Source: Acanthosepion esculentum (Eukaryota > Mollusca > Cephalopoda > Sepiida > Sepiidae). Taken from it: 64,000 nt of DNA. The notes beneath the pieces were generated by a model that was not told the origin of the DNA, searched no databases, and saw nothing but the letters and a program-made list of their open reading frames with translations. How positions within the stretch are numbered: the first letter of the stretch is position 1; every line of letters starts with the position of its first letter. This document shows positions 9,454-19,960 of this stretch, piece after piece. The stretch is from positions 63,878,749-63,942,748 of the forward strand of contig OZ038500.1 in assembly GCA_964036315.1 (NCBI GenBank), given 5' to 3'. The translations under genes were made by a program, and so were the position numbers.

Positions 9454-9745
9454 TACAAGCAAAATAGGCTGATCGATAAATAGTAAAATAAATGATGATC
9501 TGGGTGCTCGTTATGAAGAAACTAAAATGGAAATACTGAATAAATAGATATTGGATTTCACTGCTGTGTTATTTTAAGTGTAAAGCCCTGTTGATCTTCC
9601 TCGTTGCCAATCATGTATATTACTTCTGATTAATTCTCGTGATTCTCTCTATAATACTCTCAGCAAATGGCTGTTGCGAATACTTAATATTGTCTAAATA
9701 TCATCTCAGCTTCTCTCACTGTGTCTGACGGTTTTTTTTTTAATA

Positions 9746-9962
9746 CAGGGTGCGATGGGTAAATTGTCGCCATTTTAGAGTTTTAATTCCGCGCATGCTC
9801 GTTGTTTGTTTGTTTTTTTTTTAATTTTATTTTGTCGACTGCACAGTATAGTAGGGTCAGTTGGGCACCTTATGTGAGAGAAAGAACACCATGACGCAAT
9901 TTACTTCACCAGAAAGTCGGAAACGGCATAATGTACTGCTTGGAATTTTTCTTTCATAGTCC
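9746..9962 (+). mobile_element. DD37D mariner 5' end fragment
   Basis: Starts after a TA dinucleotide (9744-9745) with CAGGGTGCGATGGG, the terminal repeat also found at both ends of 37576-38472. It runs through the leader (GTCGACTGCACAGTATA) to the first codons of the transposase (ATGACGCAATTTAC, near 9890). It stops matching near 9960, so it is a truncated 5' end. Confidence 0.75.
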
Positions 9963-10560
9963 ATGGCCCAAAGGATGACTCTTAAGACCAGCGTATGATT
10001 TCATTCATCAAGTATCAGGCATATATAACAAACTCAGTATCTGGATTGGGTTGATAGGATCTGCATGGCATACAAAAATATAGTAAAGTCAAATAAAATA
10101 AATAAATTATCTTCATACAAGTGACCTATGATACTTGAGCATTGTAAGGAATGTTTAATTTTTCTGCAAAGACAAAACAAAACCATTATTTTGATTACCT
10201 ATGCACATGGTAATTTTCTCATCTTACTCAGGTGAGAGCCATTTCCTCATACTTCGCATTACATGTAATGGCTTCCGTCTCGTTTCCGCATCCATGGCAC
10301 CTAAATTGACTCTTGAGACCAGCATTTGATTTCATACGTATCATAGATATATATCAGATAAATTCTGGGTTGATTAGATATGCATTCCCAACAACTCTCC
10401 TGCGTACCACGACGTACCTCATCAGTTCAGATGATGATCTGCAAACCTTGTTGCAAACAACACAAGTGTTGTTGTCAGAACGATAAAGCAGATGGCATAG
10501 TTGGCTTGCTTCTGGTTGTTATGATAAATCTTTTCAGATGGTTTACATAACCCGCCTTCA
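9959..10560 (-). pseudogene. degenerate C2H2-like finger repeats, perhaps a LINE tail
   Basis: Minus-strand translation shows TCVVCNKVCRSSSELMRYVV (about 10470-10410) and then KSNAGLKSQFRCHGCG with a stop where a finger cysteine is expected (about 10340-10290). A weaker second copy, SYAGLKSHPLGHG, lies near 9990-9960. Spacing and residues look like tandem C2H2 fingers, of the kind seen at C-termini of some LINE proteins in this window. No open frame spans them, so this is a relic. Confidence 0.4.
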
Positions 10561-10959
10561 ACAATAGTACACCACATTTCCAAGACTCATATGAATTGGT
10601 GTTATAAAGTTCATATAACGCCCGTAGTTCTGGTTAAAGTTACTGTCAGGAAACACTGGAAAAATGTTGAGTGAAGAACAGGTTTCATCACATGAGAAAC
10701 ATGAGTTAATAATACAGTAATAGAGAATACCGTAGTTCAGTGCGGCAATGCAACTACACGCATTGCGACCCACTTTGCGACAACCGTTCCTATGAGCAGA
10801 TATTCTTCTCAACGCGAATAGGCGAGTCCATGCCCAACAGTTAGTGCAGAGAAGCTCGGTCGCCTTTGTACACAACAGTTGGCAGATCAGGTGATTGTTC
10901 CGACCATCGGTTAAAATTACCTGTTCCGTCATGTTAGCAAAGAAACCGCTGGCTTCCAA
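10558..10959 (-). other. unrecognised 133-residue cysteine-rich frame
   Basis: Open on the minus strand from an ATG at 10959. It has 12 or more cysteines, including LCTNCWAW and CDETCSS, and the stretch LRRISAHRNGCRKVGRNAC. No family is recognised. It lies immediately upstream, on the same strand, of the degenerate finger repeats and may belong to the same decayed element. It could equally be a chance frame. Confidence 0.25.
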
Positions 10960-11089
10960 ACAGTTTCCTGTTTTTTTTTGTTTTTTTTTTCAAAACACGG
11001 TCAAGATATGTCCATGTTCAAACCAAAAAAAAAAATGAATCACTTTATAAAACATACATATAACAAACTATTTCTAACAGTTGAAATAT

Positions 11090-11254
11090 GATCCTTGAAA
11101 ATGGCTAAATGTATAGCCGAAAGCGCTCGGATAAAAAGAACATTCGGACAGTTTTTATATAATTTATCCTCTGAAAAGAAAAACTTTATTAGATCGCACG
11201 AGAAATTATATAAAAAACTAAATAAAAGCACCTTGTCAGTCGTTTTTAATGAAA

Positions 11255-11262
<8 letters not shown>
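11090..11262 (+). mobile_element. Penelope-type terminal repeat, family A
   Basis: ATCC...GGAT can form stem I around TTGAAAA, the stem-loop GGCT...AGCC, GAAA and GCGC (11092-11135), a hammerhead-like layout with a decayed core. It ends in TTTTTAATGAAATGTGC directly at a (TA)n array. The relative at 15990-16130 on the other strand ends at CA repeats after the same TTTAATG word. Confidence 0.5.
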
Positions 11263-11335
<73 letters not shown>

Positions 11336-11345
11336 ATGTATGTGT
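11262..11345. repeat. (TA)n(TG)n microsatellite
   Basis: TA array passing into TGTG/TATG. Frames of 60 to 220 residues through this and the adjoining tracts are low-complexity artefacts. Confidence 0.95.
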
Positions 11346-12244
11346 ATGCATATATATAAGAGAGAGAGAGACAGATAGATAGACAGATCTAAAAAAAAAG
11401 AAAGAATGACAGAAAGAGAGAGAGAGATAGAGAGATAGAGACACGCACACAAACAAACATAGAATAGATAGGTGGATAGAAAGATAGAAAAAGAAATAGA
11501 GACAAATAGATATATAAAAAGAAAGCGAGACAGTCATGCATGCATGCAGACAGATAGATAAAAGAAAGAAACAAAGAATGACAGAAAGAGAAAAAGAGAC
11601 GCACACAAATACACAGATGGATGTTGTATAGCCACTTTGTGGGGGTGGTCTTGGGGCAACGGCTTCAATTCCATAATAAATTTGCATTCTTCTTTCACTC
11701 ATCTTCTCCCAGTCGGTGGTCTTTAGTTGTTTTGGTTCACAGAAGAAAGAACTTCAAAACAGGGAATTTTAACTTAACTAGTTTATTAACGTCAACGTAT
11801 ACATCTTCTGACAAGCTAGTGGATTTGCTCTCTCCTTCCACTTGGGAGCAGATCCAGACATGGAGTAAACACGTTCGACGGTTAAGACTCAACTCCCCGA
11901 AAACCATATCTCTGTATCTCTCATTACTCCGGTGGCTCAGCCAATCAAATTCGACTTTCTCCGTTTGTCTTCCATCTGACCTCAAAAGTCAACCCCAGGA
12001 AGTCCGAGCAGAGACATCCTTCCCATAAAAATAATAGTCTGCTAAACTGTCATTTAACATAGATCGAAATAAAGAAAGAAATCAAGAAAGAATGACAGAA
12101 AAATAGAGAAACACGCACACAGATAGATAGATAGAGATAGAAAGACACAAATAGCCAGTGGCAATGAATGAAGATACATAGATAGGCAGATAGCGAGAAA
12201 AAAGAAAGAATATATCGACTGTGATAGATAGATAAAGAAAGAAA
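11346..12244. repeat. GA/GATA-rich degenerate tandem repeats
   Basis: Repeated words such as AAAGAAAGAATGACAGAAA and AGATAGATAGA occur at 11360-11620 and 12060-12245, on either side of a less repetitive block (11620-12050). That block has a 135-residue frame with no recognised domain. Confidence 0.75.
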
Positions 12245-13060
12245 GAAAAAGTTAATATATTTTTTTAAAGCTTATCACCCCAAGCAAGGTTGGAAGCCAC
12301 TAGCACGCAAGGGGTTACAGAAGGCTTGGTGGAAGAGCAGATAGGAGTGGTAAAGGAGAGGATGTAGAGAAAGATAGTGGATCGATCAAGGCAAGGGGGT
12401 TACAGAAGATTTGGAGCGAGAGCCGATAGGAATGAAAGGTGAAAGGATGTGGAGAAGGGAAGTGGATAGATCAAGGCAACTGGAGATGTCGATTGATGTT
12501 ACACTTAAATAGTTGGAGATTGTATTTGTCAGGGAAACAGGAATAAGGAAGGGAGTTCCACAGGCGAGAGGTGCGAGACATGAAGCTATTGGAGTAGAAG
12601 AGGCGTCTACATCTAACAGTTTCAACGGCGAAGGGGTGGGAACGGGATGCCAGCCTCGTAGGACGTTTAAATTCATGAGGCCTAGGAACCAGCGAAAGCA
12701 GCTCCTCGGAGAAATTACCGTGAAAGTATTTGTAAAAAAGACAGAGCGAGGCAACATCGCGTCTGTGAGAGAGCGACTGCAGACAAGATGACAGATCAGG
12801 GCCAATTACATTGCATATCCGTCTCTGGATCTTACCAAGAACCCTGAGACAAACAGCAGGGGCTCCAGACCATATATGGCAGCAATACTCCATGCAAGGG
12901 CGAATGGTCGATTTATAGATTTGGAGGATCGATTCCGGGGAGAAAAATTTCCTGGCTCGGCACAGGGAGCCAACTTTCCTTGCGGTGGATGATGCAATTG
13001 ACTCGATGTATTTGTTTCATCTCAGATCAGCGGCCAACGTGAGACCGAGATATATCCGCT
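12245..13060 (-). pseudogene. LINE family 1 reverse transcriptase, C-terminal part and 3' UTR
   Basis: The minus-strand frame from about 13060 to 12471 reads LGLTLAADLR, a stop where tryptophan is expected, YIESIASSTARKVGSLCRAR, then IRPCMEYCCHIWSGAPAVCL and ILQIYKST-type sequence, and ends in NLQLFKCNINRHLQLP. This is the region after the catalytic palm of jockey/CR1-like non-LTR reverse transcriptases (the EYCCHIWSGAP and RRNVASL...FHGNCS patterns). The 5' part, including the YADD motif, is absent. The 3' UTR (12245-12470) holds two roughly 90-bp direct copies with GGGGTTACAGAAG. Confidence 0.85.
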
Positions 13061-13159
13061 GAAATAGATACATATATAGACTGAGGTAGAAAGACAGAAA
13101 TAGTGATAATGAATGAATTCAGATGCATAGATAGGTAAATAATGAGAAAAAAAAAGAAA

Positions 13160-13173
13160 GAATATATCGACTG

Positions 13174-13208
<35 letters not shown>
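13160..13208. repeat. (GATA)n microsatellite
   Basis: About nine GATA units, after a 13060-13160 stretch that repeats words of the 12060-12245 block. Confidence 0.9.
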
Positions 13209-13209
13209 G

Positions 13210-14110
13210 GAATAAGAACAGGGACTTTTGGAGTGTGCAAATGACGTCGTAAGCAATAAATTCTCATCTCCTTTCTCCTCTTCATTCGTCATCATTCTTC
13301 CACCGATTCGTTTTCCTCGGCACACCATCGAACATCTCTTCTTCCACACACTCCGACTCCACATTTACATCTTTTACTACTCTGGCCTTTTTCTCTGTCA
13401 GATTTTTCAAAGACCATCCATCTGACAAAAACATTTTCCAATTCAAAAGTTTGGACAACCAATAATTTCGCTAAGAGCGCCAAATGCTTCTTCTTTATTC
13501 TCTGATTAAAACATTGTCGGTCTATTTTCTAAGATCGCAGATTCCATATTGCATGAGCTTCCCTCCAATTGGTGGCTTCCTGAAATGACTTCTGACATTT
13601 TATTACGTCCGCCTTATATGTAGGTTTTACTAATGGTGGTTGGTTGGTTTGATTCCATTCCATCCAATATTTCTCGAAGAACGCACTGGAAAGGTTTTTT
13701 TTTTATTTGAGTAGCAGACGTTGTTTGTCGCAAAATCAAAACAAAGCCTCTTGGAACGAAATAGAAATTCTTGTCTCTTTATCGAAAAAGTGAAAAAAAG
13801 AAAAGAAAAAGAAAAACTGATCTACTTGATTGATGTTTTAAACAAAGATATGTTATTTTCTGAAAATCTTTTTCAATTTATTTCCGTTGCAAGAAATGAT
13901 ATAAGGCTCTCATCAACAAATCAAAAGACTGTATGGATCTTTTCCAAAGTATTCTATACCAGAATCAATATAACTGCACCAGTTTCATTAAAAGAGACAA
14001 TTAAACATTCGCTCTTGTTTTTTGCTTAAACTGATTAAAACACATTCCAATCTTTTTGATATAATTAAATTACGGGAATATAAAATGTTGAATACACGCA
14101 CACACACACT
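13210..14110. other. non-coding, nothing recognised
   Basis: Several short frames (13228-13425, 13721-14029) with no family resemblance and ordinary AT-rich composition. Confidence 0.45.
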
Positions 14111-14113
14111 ATA

Positions 14114-14117
<4 letters not shown>

Positions 14118-14180
<63 letters not shown>

Positions 14181-14203
14181 ATGTGTGTGTGTATGTGTGT
14201 GTC
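14118..14203. repeat. (TA)n(TG)n microsatellite
   Basis: TA array followed by TG/TATG units. Confidence 0.95.
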
Positions 14204-14462
14204 TTACAATGAATCATTCATACAAGAAGTAGATTAATAAAGTTAATGATATAAAATGGCGAAATCTCTTCGCAAACAAAATTTTAAAGTTGCATTAACC
14301 TACGAATCACTCGATGGATGTTATGTTCCTTGTTTTTAATAACTACAAGCTGTATAAGTTATTTTTTATCTGGTAGTACAAAAAAGACATTATACAGCTT
14401 GTAGTTATTAAAAAGAAGGATCATAACATTCATCGAGTGGTTCGTAGATTAATGCAAGTTTA
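14200..14462. repeat. inverted repeat with ~70-bp arms, Penelope-related
   Basis: Arms 14289-14358 and 14393-14460 are about 90 percent reverse complementary (shared cores AATAACTACAAGCTGTATAA and CACTCGATG). The flank 14200-14290 and the left arm correspond, on the opposite strand, to 33600-33750, which lies next to a hammerhead-like motif. This may be a head-to-head junction of two terminal fragments. Confidence 0.7.
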
Positions 14463-14531
14463 ATACAACTCCACACAGTAACCCTGTACCATGAGTAGCT
14501 CTTGGGCATTTTATTAGGTCAAATTTAGTAG

Positions 14532-14612
<81 letters not shown>
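14532..14612. repeat. (CA)n(TA)n microsatellite
   Basis: CA array passing into TA, ending shortly before the mariner terminal repeat. Confidence 0.95.
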
Positions 14613-14620
<8 letters not shown>

Positions 14621-14625
14621 ATATA

Positions 14626-15276
14626 CCGGGTGTAATAGCAAAATTGTTCATATCGTGTAACAGCATAATTATCCATCCCACAAAATGTGTAATATCTAAA
14701 AAAAAAAATACTAAACTAATTGAAATTCTTTTTTTCCAGGTTTTCAGATATGACGTTTAACTTGACCCCGTTTGTCGTAAAAATCACTGGAAACCCCTTT
14801 GAGTTATTTAGTTAGAAAGAGAACAGATTAAAACCGTTTTGTGTCAGCCCCACTATGTCTTCCAAACTGACTAATGGTGAGAGGAAAAAGATCATTAAGG
14901 CCTTCAGCAATGGTACCAACATTCATACTCTGGCTATCATCTTCAAAGTCCATTCAATAACCATCAAGAGAATGCTGTATAAGTTTAAAAAGAGAGCACA
15001 CGATAGAGAAAAACTGAACCAGGAGATCACAATAGGAAGAGAGATCATCATTTCAACTTAGAGCTACATAGATCAATTAGAAAAGATCCAACTCAATTCA
15101 TAAGATGTTTGACTCGTGAGAGAGGAGTTTAACCTATGACAGTCCAAAGAGCAGCGAAAAAAAACTTGAAAATGTAATTGAACTTGAAATCTGTGAGGGA
15201 TCTTGTTACTCCAGGAGAGAAATTTAGAAGGTTAGAGAGAGCGAAGATCATCTTGAATAAGTTGGAAAATGATCCT

Positions 15277-15346
<70 letters not shown>

Positions 15347-15631
15347 CTTTATTTCAATCCTTAATGAGCTTCCATTCCTTAGCTATGATTAATTAATGTT
15401 GAGCATGTCATATTTGTTTATGATCGATTTCCTTACGATTCCTCTACTAAGCTTCGTGAGTAATTACACATTTTTATTGCTCAATGTAGAGTATAATAGT
15501 ATTTTAAAAACCTATCAGAATTCCAGTAAGATATCGTTAATCATTTCTAAGATACAAAGGTTCAAAGCTTAATCTAACAATTGTACAATTTTGCTATTAC
15601 ACAATTTGTATAATTTTGCTCTTACACCCAG
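14626..15631 (+). mobile_element. mariner-like element with both terminal repeats, internally broken
   Basis: TA dinucleotides flank the element (14624-14625 and 15632-15633). The ends are related inverted repeats: CCGGGTGTAATAGCAAAATT on the left, and CTGGGTGTAAGAGCAAAATT when the right end is reversed. Inside, 14855-15061 encodes MSSKLTNGERKKIIKAFSNG, a helix-turn-helix start. After stops, 15105-15280 gives CLTRERGV, MTVQRAAKKNL and FRRLERAKIILNKLENDPG, the second DNA-binding region of mariner transposases. The catalytic part is gone; a (TA)n array (15280-15344) sits where it should begin. The element is 1006 bp, while intact relatives are near 1.3 kb. Confidence 0.8.
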
Positions 15632-15912
15632 TATATACTTGTGTGTATGTGTGTGCGTGCGTGTGTGTCTGTGTATGTCTGTGCTGACCATGTTTAGATA
15701 ATTAAACATTCTAATAACTCTATATACTTATATAAACAATCCATACATTTAGTTATATGTAAAGAAACATTTGGACAATTTCTACATAAGTTACGTCTAG
15801 AAACTAGAAAAGAAGAAAATTATACGAACACAAGGAAAAGTAAATGAAAAGATTTACCGCAGTACTTTTTCACCCGTTTTCAATAAAACTGGTATAAAAG
15901 AGGGATTATTGT

Positions 15913-15913
15913 T

Positions 15914-15988
<75 letters not shown>
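15913..15988. repeat. (CA)n(TA)n(TG)n microsatellite
   Basis: Palindromic compound array abutting a Penelope-type terminal repeat on its right. Confidence 0.95.
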
Positions 15989-15989
<1 letters not shown>

Positions 15990-16130
15990 ATTAAAGACGC
16001 CATATAAAAGCACTGCGATTAAGCTTTTTATTTCATTTTTCTTGTGACACTGTGTATAGAAACTTTTCATGTAATTCCTAGCGCTTTCGACTATACTTTT
16101 AGCCATTATCAAAGATGATTTTATTTTTGC
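15990..16130 (-). mobile_element. Penelope-type terminal repeat, family A
   Basis: On the minus strand TTTGATAATGGCT...AGTCGAAAGCGCTAGG matches the hammerhead-like unit at 11092-11135. It ends at the CA array after TTTAATGAC. It lies downstream of the Penelope GIY-YIG frame on the same strand, as expected for that element's 3' terminal repeat. Confidence 0.55.
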
Positions 16131-16319
16131 ATTTTAACTGGTTTTATGGGTTGTGTATATGTTTCCAGAGTTATGGAGATGTTTTATTTTTCCGAACACA
16201 ACCAGCACATTGTGACCGTGTTCTTAGTTAATATTATTTAGTGTTGGCCTTTTATTATTTATGCTTCCTTTATTTTTAATCTTTTTTTTTTACATGTGGA
16301 TGAGGTTATTATATTTGTA

Positions 16320-17045
16320 TTTTCTACTAGTCTGTTTCAGACGGAGTCTAGTAAGTTTGTGTGTTTTTAAATGGTTTCTAATGTAGCTGTGGCCGGATAG
16401 GTGTAACGTAAGGCATCTGGATAGGCATGTAGTAGTGTGGCCGATGTAATTATTTATGAAATCTGTTTGATCAGGAACATAGTTCCTTAAGGGCAGTTGA
16501 ACTCATATATATTATTCATTTGTTGTAATTTTGATTTTGCTGGTATGTTGTTATTTTTTGGGATAATGTTAGCTGTTTTAAATATTTTGTAGTAGAGAAC
16601 TGAATTTTTTGTTCGGGTCAATTGTGGTAGTGTATTTTTAATGACATTTCTAAGTGAAGATTCTTTTTCTTTATAGTTGACGTGCATTTGGCTTTTGTAG
16701 AAAATGTTTATGTTACTTTTGATTGTTCACTATCATTATTATTTTCTTTGGGAAGAAATAGTCTAATTTGGTGGCCTATAAGCTGGTTAGGAAAGCCAAT
16801 GTTAACTTGTGTCTGTTTCGCATTGCTGCGTTCTTTAAGGAAGAGTAGACGAGATAATGAATTCTCGTGCGCTTTTTCTAGGAAGTTTTTTTTTATCACT
16901 ACGATTTTGTATATGCGTGGGCATTCACTCTTAAAGTTAAGGTGGCAAGAGTTTCTGGTTTTGACTAAGTTTGTAGGTAAAGTTAAGAACAGAGGTTTTT
17001 TCAAATGTAGTCTTGACAGTATCTATTTCTATTTTCTTATTTGCT
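16320..17045 (-). pseudogene. Penelope-like element: RT C-terminus and GIY-YIG region
   Basis: Minus-strand frame 17004-16708 includes SCHLNFKSECPRIYKIVVIK and NIGFPNQLIGHQIRLFL, the end of the Penelope reverse transcriptase. A second frame, 16687-16487, reads MHVNYKEKESSLRNVIKNTL, then KLQQMNNIYEFNCP, the entry to the GIY-YIG endonuclease. Broken continuation to about 16320 shows the L.RCLTLHL and HLKTHKL-type residues of that domain. Penelope elements encode one RT plus GIY-YIG protein; here only the last third remains, with frame breaks. The plus-strand 121-residue frame opposite is a shadow. Confidence 0.85.
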
Positions 17046-17095
17046 AAAATAAAAAATATTGTCTGCGTAGCGGATATACATTCTAGATTTACAGA

Positions 17096-17096
<1 letters not shown>

Positions 17097-17142
<46 letters not shown>
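17097..17142. repeat. (TA)n array
   Basis: Between the Penelope coding fragment and the hammerhead-bearing segment. Confidence 0.95.
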
Positions 17143-17148
<6 letters not shown>

Positions 17149-17191
17149 GTAATTCATTGAGTCTGAAAGAAACCTCAACAGAATGCAGAAA

Positions 17192-17238
17192 GCACTGGAC
17201 GGCCGTTTCGTCCTATATTTGGGACTCATCAGCAGTGC
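17192..17238 (-). ncRNA. hammerhead ribozyme, canonical core
   Basis: Read on the minus strand: GCACTG (stem I), CTGATGA, stem II GTCC...GGAC around an A/T loop, GAAA, CGGCCG (tiny stem III), the cleavage triplet GUC, then CAGTGC closing stem I with 6 perfect pairs. All conserved core positions are intact. This is the layout described for hammerheads in Penelope terminal repeats and schistosome satellites. It lies about 150 bp upstream, on the same strand, of the Penelope coding fragment, which fits a 5' terminal repeat. Confidence 0.88.
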
Positions 17239-17325
17239 GCATCCTCTACCGAGAATTGAAACCCTGACAGTTGAGTTATCAAGCAAACTTGAAAATTATA
17301 ATTATCAAATCCTCCTAACAATTTC

Positions 17326-17330
<5 letters not shown>

Positions 17331-17380
<50 letters not shown>
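17331..17380. repeat. (TA)n array
   Basis: Lies at the broken end of the next mariner relic. Confidence 0.95.
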
Positions 17381-17383
<3 letters not shown>

Positions 17384-17402
17384 TTTTCTACATGGGACAT
17401 GT

Positions 17403-17876
17403 AATAATTGGAGAAGCACGGGAATTCCCATACTAACACCTTCTGTCAGACTGAATGAAGTCATTGACTGATTCGATCACCTCAGGAGACCTAACTTCTG
17501 TAGGCCTCCCAGGCCTGTCTTCAACCTCAACACTGCTCCGTCCTTCTTTAAACAATTTAGCCCACTTGTAGACATTTTTTGGCTGAAACATGTGGCACCA
17601 TACACAGTTGACATTCTCCTGTGAATTTCAACTGGTTTGCCCCCTTCAGTAACCAAAAACTTGATAACTGACCGCTGTTCAATTCTGGAGCATGCTTCTT
17701 GGTCGGCCTTCTTTGTTAATCGCCAAAACTCTCAAAGTTTTTTTTAATCTGCAAAAGAAATTAAATCCATGTGAAAATGAAGTAAAAGAAAAAAAAATAA
17801 TAAAAAAGATTAAGCTTCTATCTGTATTAGAAATCCTTATACCGAAAAAGTCAACTTAATTATTGAATGACCTCGT
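17403..17876 (-). mobile_element. mariner-like 5' end: terminal repeat and N-terminal transposase
   Basis: The minus strand begins at 17876 with a terminal repeat CGAGGTCATTCAATAATTAA. It then encodes, with one or two shifts, ACSRIEQRSVIKFLVTEGGK, PVEIHRRMSTVYGATC and FSLTEGVSMGIPVLLQ. This is the paired helix-turn-helix region of the mariner/SETMAR group. It ends at 17403 near a (TA)n array, before the catalytic domain. Confidence 0.8.
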
Positions 17877-18229
17877 ATATATATAATATATATATATATT
17901 TATATGTATGTATGTAACGATCAAAATCGTAAATTTTAATTTTATTTGTTAATCTCACACGTTAATTTTACCACGTTAATCGACAGATTTAATTGAATTT
18001 GCTAAGTTTATTCGTTTAGTTTGTTTTAAACATCATTTATTTTTATATTTATTTTCGTTTTAACACGCTGATTAAGTTGTAATTTATTATTTTAATCGTA
18101 AAAACAATGTAAATTTTTAATTATTTTAATGTTCATTTTTTTTTATTTGTTATTTTATTATTTTATTTTTTCTTTTTTCTTTACTAACAGTAATTATCAG
18201 CTGGGGAGATGAAACTTGAAAAAAAGTAA

Positions 18230-18270
<41 letters not shown>

Positions 18271-18420
18271 CCGGAAACAAACACATAATTACCTTCCGAG
18301 TATCCGACGAGTATCGACATAAAAAGAAAAAGTAAAAAAGTCCCCGTAAACAACTTAAATAGAACTCACACCATTGCGATTTGCTGTTGGTGATCTTCCA
18401 ATCAAATGCGTGACAGAGGG
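17877..18420. other. AT-rich, includes (A)26 run
   Basis: Very T/A-rich. A poly(A) tract lies at about 18238-18263. Nothing coding. Confidence 0.6.
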
Positions 18421-18429
18421 ATAGGATTT

Positions 18430-18560
18430 GCCTTTTGAGGTATGCTATATTTATAAGTACTCAATACCGCAGAGATAGAGCTTATATAAATATAAATGTC
18501 GAAATTGAAGTCAACACCCAGAGTCTGTTTTATGCTAAATGCAGTCAACAGGCTGTGTGC
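18430..18560. repeat. Penelope-like terminal fragment, degenerate
   Basis: Matches both arms of the inverted repeat at 31575-31715 (shared AGAGATAGAGC, GAAGTCAACAC and AGTCTGTTT words). Its hammerhead-like core is disrupted. Confidence 0.45.
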
Positions 18561-19190
18561 GTTGCTCGACTATTGATATAAGGATTTTACTACTGATTTT
18601 CAAGCCAGTAAGATTCCCAACACTTGAACACTGCGTACAATATCATAATTTCGCCTCATTAGAGTTGTGTCACACTTAGATCTAATCAGTAAGATTTTAC
18701 GTCCTAAATCTTGGTGAAAATGTTGACAACGTCCAGAAGAAAAACTTTTTTTTTACTTTAAAAAGTGTACGATAAACGAAACACGTGTATTTTTTTTGTA
18801 TTCATTCTGTTTTTATCAGAGTAAGACAAGCGCTAAATGTGAACGAAACATTATGGCAAGAAAAGAACTGTTTGATTGTCACGATAAACTATTGAAATTG
18901 TCTTCTGCCATCGCGGAGACGAAAACAAAAACTGTTAGAAAAAAAAAAAGGTTTTTCTGTGTTTACAATCATAGAAGGTTTTCTGACTTGCCGTACCGAG
19001 TTATTTTTTTTTTTTTTTTTTACTGGTGTCAAATTTATTTCACAATCACATTTTCTTGGAAAGGTGATCGTGTTTTGTCAAAAAGAAAAACACAACGACA
19101 TTTGCAGTCATGATCTAAAAAAAAATATTGGCACTATTTAATTAGACTGGTCCGATATACACTCGAGTGTAAAAGAGATAGAATCGTCTT
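18561..19190. other. non-coding, unrecognised 105-residue frame
   Basis: The plus frame 18796-19113 (lysine and phenylalanine rich) resembles no known family and contains homopolymer-encoded runs. No other feature seen. Confidence 0.4.
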
Positions 19191-19199
19191 GCACGACAG

Positions 19200-19960
19200 T
19201 CATAACTCTATATACGTATGTTGGATTTACACCTCGAGTTATGAAAATAGTAGACAGACACCCGGTTTTACACTAGATTGAAAATGTAGACATAGGTCTG
19301 GTTTAAACTAGAGTGGAAATAAAATGCATAGGCCCGGCTTGCACGAGAATCGAAAATCAGATATAGTTCCGGTTTATGCAAATGCCAAAAGGTTAGATAA
19401 AGGTCGAGTTTTTCACTAACAGTCAAAATACAGACGCAAGTCCAGTTTACACTAGAGTTAAAAAAATAAAAGTAGATCTAAACTCGTCTTTCATCTTGAT
19501 TCAAAATCTAGACATAGGTCTTGTTAAACCTAGTGGAAATTGTAGATATGGAAACGGTTTATACAAATGTCAATAGGTCAAGTTTGAACTAGAATAAAAA
19601 TGATAGGCATAGGTGCGGTTTTAAATTAAAATCAATAAAGTAGACATGTTCTGTTTCTGCTTTAGAGTATAAAAAACTAAACATTGGTCTGGTTTTACAG
19701 AAGAGTAAAAGATTTATGTGCAGTTTCACTTTACATAATGCTCAAAATGTAGACATTGGTATGGTTCTCCAGAACAGTAAAAAAGAAGTTAGGTACAAGT
19801 TCAGTTTACACTAATCTTAAAAAAGTAGATATTGGTCTGGTTTTGCAGAAGAGTCGGCCATTTAGGCATGTTTACAGTAATGCTCAAACAGTAGATATTG
19901 GTCTGGTTTTACAGAAGAGTCAAAAATGTATTCACATGTCCAATTTACACAGGATTTACT
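19200..19960. repeat. degenerate tandem repeat, ~50-60 bp units
   Basis: Repeated words GTAGACATAGGTCTGGTTT, TTTACACTAGAGT and GTAGATATTGGTCTGG recur through the block with drifting spacing, which suggests an old eroded array. Confidence 0.75.

Noticed and set aside
11040..11702. 220-residue minus-strand frame rich in serine, leucine and IYIY
   Set aside because: It crosses GA/GATA repeats and a TA array; low-complexity artefact.
18796..19113. Possible small host gene of 105 residues
   Set aside because: Phenylalanine and lysine runs come from homopolymers; no domain, splice context or homologue recognised.
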